DNA of 13,322 bases from DASPPK01 sp964399235 (GTDB lineage: Archaea > Thermoproteota > Bathyarchaeia > Bathyarchaeales > Bathycorpusculaceae): assembly GCA_964399235.1 (NCBI GenBank), contig CAYNQC010000033.1, positions 1 to 13,322 of the forward strand, in the 5' to 3' direction. Shown piece by piece: positions 1 to 6,523 of this stretch (position 1 is its first letter; every line of letters starts with the position of its first letter). The translations under genes were made by a program, and so were the position numbers. The notes beneath the pieces were generated by a model. It saw only the letters and a list, made by a program, of their open reading frames with translations, ran no database searches and was not told the DNA's origin.

Positions 1-30
1 GCGCGCGAATTTGAAGCTGGCTGTGGTGGA

Positions 31-1017
31 TTACTTCATTTTGCCTTTGGGAATCGTAATTGCGAATCGACATCTTTCGTCGCCCCTGAGTGCGCTTTCC
101 AATAGTTCGACTTCGGTCGGCTCGCTGAAGACAGTATCAAAGGCGAATTTTTCGAAGCCGCCGCTGCAGTAACAGAATACTGGCGGGATGTCGAGTTTTC
201 CGTCACGTATTGCAGTTCTCACAAGGGGGCAGTGGCAGGCGTAGTATCTCCTCAAGTTTGGGTCGCTTTCCTTCAGGTATTCTTTCGGTGCGTAGGGGAT
301 TTTCGTCACGTAAATCTTGTCGCCGTGTCTGACCCCAGTGCAGATTTCCTGATTATTCCTCACGAATTCCACGACTTCAGGTGTGATTTGCTGTTCGTAC
401 CATATTCTTTTTTCTTTCATGCACGCAATTAGCTCTGCCACGAGTCTATTGTGCTCTCTTTTCAGGTATTCGTCGATGCTGTCTGCGTTGTTGAAACTTT
501 TCTTTTTCTCTTTGAAGGCTTCTGCGGGTATTTGATGGTAATTGCCAGTAAGGATTTTCCTGCAGATAGCGACCGGTAGTTCAGCCTCAAGTCTATCTAC
601 AAGCATCTTGGTCAACTTTGGATAGTCATCAGGAGGAGATCCTAACGGCGGCAACTTGAATCCGTCAAAGACCCGACCTCTAGCCCCTTCACCTGCAACT
701 TCTGCAAGTGTCTCACCGATGAGTGGAAGAATGCCTCTACCGTTAAGGATCGATGTAAAATATACATAGAAATCATTTTTCTTGGCGAAGCTGCAGTAGC
801 GGGCGATAGCGAGCAGTCTGTCCATCGAGTTGCTCTTTCTGTCAATCAGGAGGGAAATATATTCCTTGAGTCTGTCCAAATCGGCTGTCTCGAATGCCAC
901 GTTTTTTTCTCTTAGATAATCATCAAACTCTTTGGCCGCCTTCACGGCGAAGCTGATCTTTTTCTTGCTCAGATTGCGCCTTGTAAGATACTTTCGAAAT
1001 TCTTCTTCATCAAACAT
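31..1017 (-). CDS. Two-part unknown protein: recombinase-like helical N-terminus plus Cys-rich DUF6144-like C-terminal region
   Basis: The protein is 328 aa, from an ATG at 1017 to a stop at 31. Residues about 5-92 are helical and read like the core-binding (SAM-like) N-terminal domain of tyrosine recombinases: an FRKYL...LSKKKI opening, a YISLL helix, then a LLAIARYCSFAK helix. No recombinase catalytic domain follows. Residues about 120-328 form a separate region rich in Cys and aromatics, with YEQQIT (208-213), TKIPYAPKEYL (238-248), CHC (261-263), CYCSGGF (282-288) and a closing GDERCRFAI (312-320). From memory the CHC...CxCSxGF...GDxxCxF pattern resembles DUF6144-like archaeal and bacterial proteins of unknown function. 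The Cys residues could bind metal or a thiol ligand, which is inference. It lies on the same strand as the nucleotidyltransferase but 260 bases downstream, so co-transcription is uncertain. A weak AGAAGG lies just upstream of the start. The function is not known. Confidence 0.85.
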   Translation of the reverse strand: MFDEEEFRKYLTRRNLSKKKISFAVKAAKEFDDYLREKNVAFETADLDRLKEYISLLIDRKSNSMDRLLAIARYCSFAKKNDFYVYFTSILNGRGILPLIGETLAEVAGEGARGRVFDGFKLPPLGSPPDDYPKLTKMLVDRLEAELPVAICRKILTGNYHQIPAEAFKEKKKSFNNADSIDEYLKREHNRLVAELIACMKEKRIWYEQQITPEVVEFVRNNQEICTGVRHGDKIYVTKIPYAPKEYLKESDPNLRRYYACHCPLVRTAIRDGKLDIPPVFCYCSGGFEKFAFDTVFSEPTEVELLESALRGDERCRFAITIPKGKMK

Positions 1018-1277
1018 TTACACAGCCTTCTGGCGAGGTGTCTTCTATGGCTGCAAGACACTTGCTAGTACCATTTCACAATTTTGCATTAGTCTTTGTC
1101 GGTGCCAGCGCGCACTGAAGGTTGTCATAATGGGGCTTGGATCATTGGGGTGGACTTCGCGGATCCACGGCAAACGGCCTGACTAGCAGGCGCTAAGCAG
1201 ATATCGAATAGCTCTTCAACGAAACGGAAACATACACAATGAATTACAGAGAAGGACAGAGAGTGAGCACCTCTCGA
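1018..1277. other. 260-base intergenic gap with several stem-loops
   Basis: No supported gene lies here, and I could not fold a tRNA on either strand. Perfect inverted repeats are visible. 1038-1044 pairs with 1055-1061 (7 bp, 10-base loop), extended on the plus strand by a G-U and an A-U pair. 1150-1154 pairs with 1164-1168 (GTGGA/TCCAC). 1177-1181 pairs with 1187-1191 (GCCTG/CAGGC). The two 5-bp stems are within chance expectation for this length. The longer one is less so. The gap may hold the leader of the minus-strand gene, a decayed sequence, or an untested structured RNA. Confidence 0.35.
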
Positions 1278-2045
1278 TCATCCTTCATTGATTTCAGAAA
1301 TCGCTTCTTCAAACCACTTCGTGGCTTTCTTGTACTTTCTCTTCAAATCATTTACATCCTTGACAAAATATAGCTTCTCAAGGCTGAGAACCGTTTCTCC
1401 CGGCAGTTCATAATATATGTACTTTGTCTTGAAATCATAATGCAAAGGATTTTGTTTCATGCGAAGGGCTTCAACAAGTGCGGCGAGCGTGAAATTGCGG
1501 TACAGTTCAATCGCTTCGATATAGTTACTTCTGTTAATCTCTTTCTGCACAAAGATGTTGAACAATTCGAATCTTTTCTTCAGTTTACGATGTCTTTCCA
1601 GCATTTTTCTGCGGAATTCCACCTTGTCAAGCGGGGGAATGTCTATTTTGCCTGCCTTGTTGAAGTAGAATACAGCCTCGCCATGTATTTCGCGCTCCAG
1701 AAACTTCTCGGGGCTACTATTTTCTAGAACGGCAAAGTCAATTAACTGATAATGACTGGCCTCTTTCAGCCTGTAAAAGACTTGAGAGACACCTGGCCAA
1801 GGCAATTGTGTTATCTCAAGCTTCTGTGCTATAGATGAAAGTGAAACCAATGCCTTCTCAACCTCGGAAAAGGTCTCTTTTGCTCTCCCGTCATCGACGA
1901 CTGCATACAGATCAATATCTGACCATTCATCCATGCGGTTGAAGGCAGCAGCACCACCTTCGTATAGGGCGTGAACAAAATCGAGAGGCTTCAACACGTC
2001 AACAAGCGTCTGAATGATTTCACGTCGTTTCAATTTTTCCTTCAT
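1278..2045 (-). CDS. Stand-alone nucleotidyltransferase (polymerase beta fold, aminoglycoside-nucleotidyltransferase-like)
   Basis: The protein is 255 aa when started at the ATG at 2045, which has GTGAGG about 8 bases upstream. A TTG at 2099 in the same frame would add 18 residues and has no clear ribosome site. Residues 29-46 carry the fold's signature: EGGAAAF (replacing the usual GSxAxG), then the WSDIDL carboxylates D43 and D45. D103 in YQLIDF is the likely third metal-binding carboxylate. The C-terminal half (about 140-255) is helical, with a RNFTLAALVEALR helix and NPLHYDFKTKYIYYELP, a pattern seen in helical C-terminal domains of KNTase-like proteins. Enzymes of this fold transfer a nucleotide from NTP to a small molecule, protein or RNA; the acceptor cannot be read here. 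No HEPN partner gene is adjacent, so a toxin-antitoxin pair of the MNT/HEPN type is not supported. Confidence 0.85.
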   Translation of the reverse strand: MKEKLKRREIIQTLVDVLKPLDFVHALYEGGAAAFNRMDEWSDIDLYAVVDDGRAKETFSEVEKALVSLSSIAQKLEITQLPWPGVSQVFYRLKEASHYQLIDFAVLENSSPEKFLEREIHGEAVFYFNKAGKIDIPPLDKVEFRRKMLERHRKLKKRFELFNIFVQKEINRSNYIEAIELYRNFTLAALVEALRMKQNPLHYDFKTKYIYYELPGETVLSLEKLYFVKDVNDLKRKYKKATKWFEEAISEINEG

Positions 2046-2346
2046 GCAGTGCGCCTCACGTCTAGATACCCGACGCAGTGCGGTTATCTGAGCTTCCAAC
2101 GATCTCGAGCACTTAAGTGGTTTTCGTCGATATTCGATTTTCTCTTTGCCGGCATCATAAGGTATGTACCGTTGAAAAGATACCTCCTCCTGCTAGTCAT
2201 GCAAAAGGATCTTCCAAGAATGAAAATACGACTCTAGTACAGTTCGATAAAACCCATGAAAAGTCTAAACTTGTTTAAACAATTCATAGCAAATTCTTAT
2301 TTGGAAGACATGCATACAGAGCGCCTGTAAGGTGGATTCGTCATCA
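2046..2346. other. Divergent intergenic region, about 300 bases
   Basis: This region separates the minus-strand nucleotidyltransferase from the plus-strand CoA operon, so both promoters should lie in it. The left 54 bases could be coding if the TTG at 2099 is used. The right part is AT-rich and carries the 12-base palindrome at 2271-2282. Open frames across it are short and have no recognisable product. No RNA gene was seen. Confidence 0.5.
2271..2282 (+). promoter_or_regulatory. Perfect 12-bp palindrome containing a TATA-like core
   Basis: TTGTTTAAACAA is a perfect palindrome whose TTTAAA core could be the TATA box of the S-component/pantoate kinase/PPAT unit. Initiation about 25 bases downstream (near 2303) would leave a leader of roughly 40 bases containing AAGGTGG (2329-2335). 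A palindrome over a TATA box can also be a repressor site. Nothing else in the sequence tells the two apart. Confidence 0.4.
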
Positions 2347-3117
2347 ATGAAGGCAATGGACGTTGCAATGATTGCGGTTTGTGCAGCGCTTTATGCTGTA
2401 GTGGGCCGTTTAACCGACTTCGGAGTCACGGTAGGCGGTGTAGCTTTCTGGCCGGCAGCGGTTATTCCGGCGGTTTTTGCTTTTCTGTTCGGACCGTGGA
2501 CCGGAGGAATTGGAGCGGCTATTGGCATATTCATTCGGGATATGCTGTTTCACGGGGATCCTTTGTTGAGTCTTGCAGCCGGGGTTTCGTCCAATTTTGT
2601 AATGTTCTTTATCATCGGGTACATGTCTCGTTCAAATTTAGATTGGAAAAAGATTGGCACCAGCATCATCCTTGGCAGCATCATTATTGTTGTTGGTCTT
2701 TCGCTGCCTACGATTCTGTTGCCGGCTGAGACTCAAGCCTTCACGGGTTTGTCAGCTTTGCAGAGCTTTTTCCTGTTCGTTGTTGCTGTCGTTGTGAGTG
2801 TTGCTGTGATGATCGTGGCTGCCAAGTATTGGTCTGAGTGGAGGAACTATGCCGTGGGATCGATAATCGGGCTTGGAGTGGGAGCCACGATAGTGGCCAC
2901 AGTGGTTTGGGCTTACAGTCAGGTTTTGTTCTCGCCTCAAGGTTACTTCAAGGCTCCGATAGGTTCGACATTTATTCCGCTTATCTTTGTGTGGACCTTC
3001 GCAACCGAGATTCCGTTTATCCTGCTGCTTGGACCTCCGATAGCAAAGGTCGTGATCAGGGCTTTTCCGTCGTGCAGGCCGCAGCCGAAATCTGACAAGA
3101 ACACAGAGCAGTCGTGA
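2347..3117 (+). CDS. ECF-type transporter S component-like membrane protein (vitamin or precursor uptake)
   Basis: The protein is 256 aa from the ATG at 2347. A GTG at 2332 is in frame, but AAGGTGG (2329-2335) overlaps it and fits better as the ribosome site for 2347. There are about seven or eight hydrophobic segments: 6-20, 33-50, 54-68, 76-93, 103-124, 138-160, 169-189 and 209-231. The first part, with a VCAALYAVVGRL helix, FWPAAVIPAVFAFLFGP and then GAAIGIFIRD, matches my memory of substrate-binding S components of energy-coupling factor transporters. The length is greater than the usual 160-210 aa and the C-terminus is polar. No EcfA or EcfT gene is in the window, so it would rely on a shared energising module elsewhere. 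It overlaps or abuts the pantoate kinase gene, which suggests a substrate in the pantoate/pantothenate/CoA route. That substrate is inference only. Confidence 0.75.
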   Translation: MKAMDVAMIAVCAALYAVVGRLTDFGVTVGGVAFWPAAVIPAVFAFLFGPWTGGIGAAIGIFIRDMLFHGDPLLSLAAGVSSNFVMFFIIGYMSRSNLDWKKIGTSIILGSIIIVVGLSLPTILLPAETQAFTGLSALQSFFLFVVAVVVSVAVMIVAAKYWSEWRNYAVGSIIGLGVGATIVATVVWAYSQVLFSPQGYFKAPIGSTFIPLIFVWTFATEIPFILLLGPPIAKVVIRAFPSCRPQPKSDKNTEQS

Positions 3118-3119
3118 AA

Positions 3120-4046
3120 ATGAGTTTCAAAGCCTTTTCTCCAGCAGGTATTTCAAGTTTCTTCGAAATTTGTGATCGAACAGCATATGGAAAACCATTG
3201 ATCAATCCCCTGAAAGTAGGTGCCAGAGGCGGGGGATTCGGCATCAGGAAAGGAGTGCTCACTGAAGTACGCGTGGCCAAAGCAGATCGCAATTCTGTAA
3301 AGGTTATGATCAACGGAAGCCCGGCTCCTGAAGCTGAGACGACAAAAACCACCGTGAACACGCTGCTACGGAAGGTCGATGAGAAATATGCTGTCGCGGT
3401 CAGGCATGAGATTGAGGTTCCGATAGGCGCCGGTTTCGGATCAAGCGCTGGAGGAGCGTTGACGACGGCGTTGGCGCTTTCGAAAGCTCTCGACTTGAAT
3501 TTGACTTACAATCAGATCGGCAGAATAGCTCACTCTGCTGAAGTCCAATGCAAAACAGGGTTAGGCACTGTGGGCGCGTTGATGTTAAGCGGTTGCATAC
3601 TAACCTTAGAGCCCGGTGCCCCTGGAATAGCCGTTATAGATCGCATTCCAATATCATCGGATTACGTTGTGGTTGCGGGGGTGTTCGGTCCGATCTTGAC
3701 GAAACAAGTGTTGTCCTCGCATGAGAAACGTCTGACAATTAACAAGTGGGGCAGGATTACTTTGGAGAAGATTCTGGACGAGCCTTCGCTTGAGAACTTT
3801 CTGGCTTGCTGCCTCGAGTTTGCGGAGAAAACTGGTTTCATGACCAAAAGACTAGAAGGACTTGTTAGGCTTGCCGAAAAGGCTGGTGCCATAGGAGCGG
3901 CTCAGAACATGGTTGGCGAAGTTATCCATGCTGTAACGACGTTGGAAAACGCGAAAAGGGTGGTTGAAGCTTTTAAGCAGGTCCTCCCCGAAGACAAAAT
4001 CATCGTCTCAGAAATCGAGTTTCAGGGCGCCAGGCTCTTAGGATGA
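3120..4046 (+). CDS. Pantoate kinase (archaeal PoK, GHMP superfamily)
   Basis: The protein is 308 aa from the ATG at 3120. A GTG at 3114 would overlap the upstream stop as GTGA and add two residues, so translation is coupled in either case. In archaea this cytoplasmic enzyme phosphorylates pantoate to 4-phosphopantoate, which phosphopantothenate synthetase then joins to beta-alanine, replacing bacterial PanC and CoaA. Visible signs are FSPAGISSFFE (6-16), PLINPLKVGARGGGFGI (26-42) and the GHMP ATP-binding motif PIGAGFGSSAGG (101-112), followed by a long helix and KTGLGTVGA (145-153). Length and motif order fit COG1829. Just downstream, with no gap, is PPAT, a later step of the same pathway. 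The phosphopantothenate synthetase gene that often accompanies it is not in this window. Confidence 0.93.
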   Translation: MSFKAFSPAGISSFFEICDRTAYGKPLINPLKVGARGGGFGIRKGVLTEVRVAKADRNSVKVMINGSPAPEAETTKTTVNTLLRKVDEKYAVAVRHEIEVPIGAGFGSSAGGALTTALALSKALDLNLTYNQIGRIAHSAEVQCKTGLGTVGALMLSGCILTLEPGAPGIAVIDRIPISSDYVVVAGVFGPILTKQVLSSHEKRLTINKWGRITLEKILDEPSLENFLACCLEFAEKTGFMTKRLEGLVRLAEKAGAIGAAQNMVGEVIHAVTTLENAKRVVEAFKQVLPEDKIIVSEIEFQGARLLG

Positions 4047-4052
4047 GTGCAA

Positions 4053-4523
4053 ATGTCAAAATTCAAAACCGTCGCTGTCGGTGGCACTTTCGATCAGCTA
4101 CATAGAGGACACAAGACCTTGCTCAAGAAAGCGTTTGAAACAGGGGAAAAAGTGCTCATCGGCCTGTGCACTGACGAGTTTGTTAAGAAAATGAAGAAGC
4201 CGCACGCTGTAGCACCTTTCTATCAAAGGTTAGAGGACTTGAGGATCTTTCTGCTGATAAACGGATGGCTTGAAAGAGCCGAAATAGTGCCTCTCAATGA
4301 CGCTTACGGCGTGACATTATCCAAGGCACCCGTAGACGCGCTGATTGTGAGCAAAGAAACCGAACCCATGGCGACCCAGATAAACATGAAAAGGAAACAG
4401 ATGTCACTTCCACCACTGAAAATAGCTACCATCAACATGGTTCCGTCAGAAAACCACGCTGCAATATCCACAACAAGAATCCGCCATGGAGAAATCGATC
4501 GAGACGGACATGTGTTAAGTTAA
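4053..4523 (+). CDS. coaD: Phosphopantetheine adenylyltransferase, archaeal/eukaryotic type
   Basis: The protein is 156 aa from the ATG at 4053. GGATGA (4041-4046) sits six bases upstream as a ribosome site. A GTG at 4047 directly after the pantoate kinase stop is possible but has no room for one. The enzyme transfers AMP from ATP to 4-phosphopantetheine, giving dephospho-CoA in the cytoplasm. The nucleotidyltransferase HxGH-type motif is at H17-R-G-H20 inside GGTFDQLHRGH, and the second motif ISTTRIR lies at 138-144, followed by HGEID. Length and sequence style match the COG1019 group rather than bacterial CoaD. It is the last gene of the three-gene unit. The next gene begins after 54 bases and has its own TATA-like sequence. 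Confidence 0.95.
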   Translation: MSKFKTVAVGGTFDQLHRGHKTLLKKAFETGEKVLIGLCTDEFVKKMKKPHAVAPFYQRLEDLRIFLLINGWLERAEIVPLNDAYGVTLSKAPVDALIVSKETEPMATQINMKRKQMSLPPLKIATINMVPSENHAAISTTRIRHGEIDRDGHVLS

Positions 4524-4533
4524 GAAGGGAAAT

Positions 4534-4548
4534 GCTTAATCATATTAT
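4534..4548 (+). promoter_or_regulatory. TATA-like element before the DUF763 gene
   Basis: GCTTAATCATATTAT lies 30-44 bases before the GTG at 4578, preceded by a purine-rich AAGGGAAA that could serve as a BRE. The distance fits a short or absent leader. The call rests on position and composition only. Confidence 0.35.
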
Positions 4549-4577
4549 CAGGCACAGTTTAGAACAAGCGATACGCG

Positions 4578-5720
4578 GTGTACAAAACAGGCGTTGCTAG
4601 ACTTCCACTTCACTATGGGAGAGCCCCAAGATACCTCGTAGTCCGCATGCGTAAACTGGCAAAGGAAATTGTCACGATCATAATTGACGAATATGGCACT
4701 GATGCGTTTCTTCGCAGAATTTCCGACCCCTTCTGGTTTCAAGCCTTGGGTTGCGCATTGGGATATGACTGGCACTCATCAGGCGTTACTACGGTCATAA
4801 CGGGCGTTCTGAAGCAGGCCGTCGACCCTGTGGAACAAGGAATTGCCGTCTGCGGCGGCAAAGGGCGAGCCTCCAAACTGGCGCCTGAAGAGATTCGAAC
4901 TGTAGGGGAGAAATTCGGATTTCCAGATGGCAGCATAGAAAACCTGCGTTACGCCAGTAAAATGAGCGCGAAAGTCGATAATGCAGCTATTCAAGCAGGC
5001 TACCAACTTTATCACCACACTTTCTTCGTTACGGAAGACCGTAAATGGGCCGTCGTTCAGCAAGGCATGTGCGCACAAGACCGCACAGCAAGACGTTACC
5101 ACTGGCTCTCTGAAAAGGTAAAGGAGTTTGTAGTCCAACCACACAACGCAATCGTCGGCGACACGAAACGAGAAGCAGTGCTAGACATGACTGCAAAGGA
5201 CAGCGATGGATCAAGAAAAGCCTCTGTAGACCTCATCAAAGAACCGCCTAGAAGGCTAATGCGACTAGTCGTGGCTACGAGGCCTCAGTCTCAAAAATCA
5301 CTAAGCGAATGGATACCAGCATCAACCGGTGCTGTTTCAGGAGATCGAATACCAGAATGCTTGTCTATGCCGTGGAACATAAACTGGAAAACAATGCAAC
5401 AAGTCTACGAGTTTCAACCCGCCAATTACGAGGAACTATTAGGCTTTAAGGGTGTTGGACCAGCCACCGTCAGAGGACTTGCTTTGATCGCAGAACTGGT
5501 TTATGGAGAGAAGCCTAGCTGGAAAGATCCCGTGAAATACTCGTTCGCATATGGCGGAAAAGACGGGGTTCCCTTTCCTGTCGACCGCAAGGCGATGGAT
5601 GAATCAATCCAAGTTCTAAGACAGTCAATTCAAGAGGCAAAAATCGGCGACAGAGAAAAAATGGGGTCTTTACAAAGACTGCGGAAATTTGTGCCGAATG
5701 ACTTCAAACATGATATATAA
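4578..5720 (+). CDS. DUF763 (COG1415) conserved protein with C-terminal helix-hairpin-helix
   Basis: The protein is 380 aa from a GTG at 4578. The N-terminus carries the family hallmarks: GVARLPLHYGRAPRYL (5-20), SDPFWFQALGCALGYDWHSSG (49-69) and GGKG (93-96). Middle blocks include KWAVVQQGM (156-164) and RRYHWLSE (172-179). Residues 285-310 read as a helix-hairpin-helix, with GFKGVGPATVRGLALIAEL, and are followed by YSFAYGGKDGVPFPVDR (321-337). The motif suggests non-specific nucleic-acid binding; the rest of the fold is not known to me and no catalytic role has been shown that I can name. The family is widespread in archaea and scattered in bacteria. This copy appears full length. Its position after the CoA genes does not indicate a shared role. 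Confidence 0.92.
   Translation: MYKTGVARLPLHYGRAPRYLVVRMRKLAKEIVTIIIDEYGTDAFLRRISDPFWFQALGCALGYDWHSSGVTTVITGVLKQAVDPVEQGIAVCGGKGRASKLAPEEIRTVGEKFGFPDGSIENLRYASKMSAKVDNAAIQAGYQLYHHTFFVTEDRKWAVVQQGMCAQDRTARRYHWLSEKVKEFVVQPHNAIVGDTKREAVLDMTAKDSDGSRKASVDLIKEPPRRLMRLVVATRPQSQKSLSEWIPASTGAVSGDRIPECLSMPWNINWKTMQQVYEFQPANYEELLGFKGVGPATVRGLALIAELVYGEKPSWKDPVKYSFAYGGKDGVPFPVDRKAMDESIQVLRQSIQEAKIGDREKMGSLQRLRKFVPNDFKHDI
5712..5720 (+). promoter_or_regulatory. TATA-box-like sequence over the DUF763 stop codon
   Basis: GATATATAA ends exactly with the TAA of the DUF763 gene. A start of transcription 25-30 bases downstream (about 5740-5745) would precede the ATG at 5759 of the DUF998 gene, consistent with a separate short-leader transcript. 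Confidence 0.45.
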
Positions 5721-5758
5721 CGGTCATACGTCTAGATACGTCGTTGGGGCACCATAAA

Positions 5759-6367
5759 ATGAGCAACAAAACAGTCACATGGCTCAAGATAGCCGGAACT
5801 TGCGGGATAATCACGCCACTTATAGCATTCGGCTGCATACTCTTGGCAATTGCCTACGCGCCACAGTTCAGCTGGACAGATAACGCACTCAGCGATCTTG
5901 GTGTAATGCCAAACCCCACTTCGGTTCTTTTCAACCTTGGACTCATTGTCAGTGGAATTCTTGCTATCGTGTTCGCCTTTGGGCTTTTGATATTCTTCAA
6001 TAAGACAGTGTCGGGGCGAATTGGGGCGATCATGTTTGTTCTCGACTGCCTTGCCCTGATTTGTATAGGAATTTTCCCAGAAAGCGCAAAACCCATGCAT
6101 TTGTATGCCTCCGTGGCCTTCTTTGCGATTTTCCCTCTGGCCATGTTTCTCATGACAGCCTCCTTCGTTCTCTCGTCAAAACACAGAATGGCAGTGTTTA
6201 CGTTCGCTATTGCTGTGTTTGCAGCAGTCGTGTGGGCTGCAGAATTCTTGGTGCACTACGTTCCAGGTGTCGCTATTCCAGAGACGCTTTCCGCCCTTGC
6301 CGCTTGTTTGTGGGTCGCGGTGCTCAGCTTCAACATCCTGAGAAAACCGTTGAATCCAGACACTTGA
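5759..6367 (+). CDS. DUF998 family integral membrane protein
   Basis: The protein is 202 aa from the ATG at 5759. A TTG at 5744 would add five residues. About six membrane helices are seen, starting near residues 10, 53, 80, 106, 133 and 162, with short loops. The N-terminal ITPLIAFGCILLAIAYAP followed by FSWTDNALSDLGV is typical of DUF998 (COG3371), whose members have no established activity. The charged Asp/Asn in the conserved loop TDNALSDLG after the first helix is a family mark. There is no linked partner gene and no signal peptide beyond the first helix. A TATA-like sequence on the preceding stop codon suggests it is transcribed on its own. The function is unknown. Confidence 0.88.
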   Translation: MSNKTVTWLKIAGTCGIITPLIAFGCILLAIAYAPQFSWTDNALSDLGVMPNPTSVLFNLGLIVSGILAIVFAFGLLIFFNKTVSGRIGAIMFVLDCLALICIGIFPESAKPMHLYASVAFFAIFPLAMFLMTASFVLSSKHRMAVFTFAIAVFAAVVWAAEFLVHYVPGVAIPETLSALAACLWVAVLSFNILRKPLNPDT

Positions 6368-6470
6368 CATTGCCGAGCCTTTCAGTTCGTTAAGATACGT
6401 ATTCAGAACTTCTTCGAAACACTTCGAGATCCTTGGAAAACAACAATTTTCGCTAGTCGAATTGAGAAAT

Positions 6471-6491
6471 GTATTAAGGCAACCATTTAAG
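6471..6491 (+). promoter_or_regulatory. Two TATA-like elements before the ABC operon
   Basis: GTATTAAG (6471-6478) and CATTTAAG (6484-6491) lie in the 156-base gap before the ATPase gene. The first gives a predicted start near 6500, leaving room for the ribosome site at 6512. The second would start transcription at or inside that site, so the first is the better candidate. Confidence 0.4.
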
Positions 6492-6511
6492 AAACGTATG
6501 ATTCACGTGTT

Positions 6512-6518
6512 GGAGGGT
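6512..6518 (+). promoter_or_regulatory. Strong ribosome binding site that favours the second ATG
   Basis: GGAGGGT is the best Shine-Dalgarno match in the window. It ends 2 bases before the ATG at 6521 and 5 bases before the ATG at 6524, so the second of the two tandem ATGs is the more likely start. Confidence 0.6.
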
Positions 6519-6523
6519 CAATG

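Noticed and set aside
31..1017. A functional tyrosine recombinase or integrase
   Set aside because: Only the N-terminal helical region is reminiscent. The catalytic R...HxxR...Y set is absent, and no attachment site or mobile-element gene is present.
1131..1200. Possible tRNA or tRNA-like fold around the GTGGA/TCCAC and GCCTG/CAGGC stems
   Set aside because: There is no T-loop consensus, no acceptor stem and no proper loop sizes on either strand.
1278..2045. MNT/HEPN toxin-antitoxin system
   Set aside because: The nucleotidyltransferase is too long for a minimal MNT antitoxin, and no HEPN gene with an RxxxxxH motif is adjacent.
1971..2237. An 88-codon plus-strand frame in the divergent region before the CoA operon
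   Set aside because: It starts inside the opposite nucleotidyltransferase gene, has no ribosome site, and gives a low-complexity translation.
2058..5740. The 12-mer ACGTCTAGATAC occurs at about 2058 and 5729
   Set aside because: A few shared 12-mers are expected by chance in 13 kb. The flanks do not match and the two sites have different contexts.
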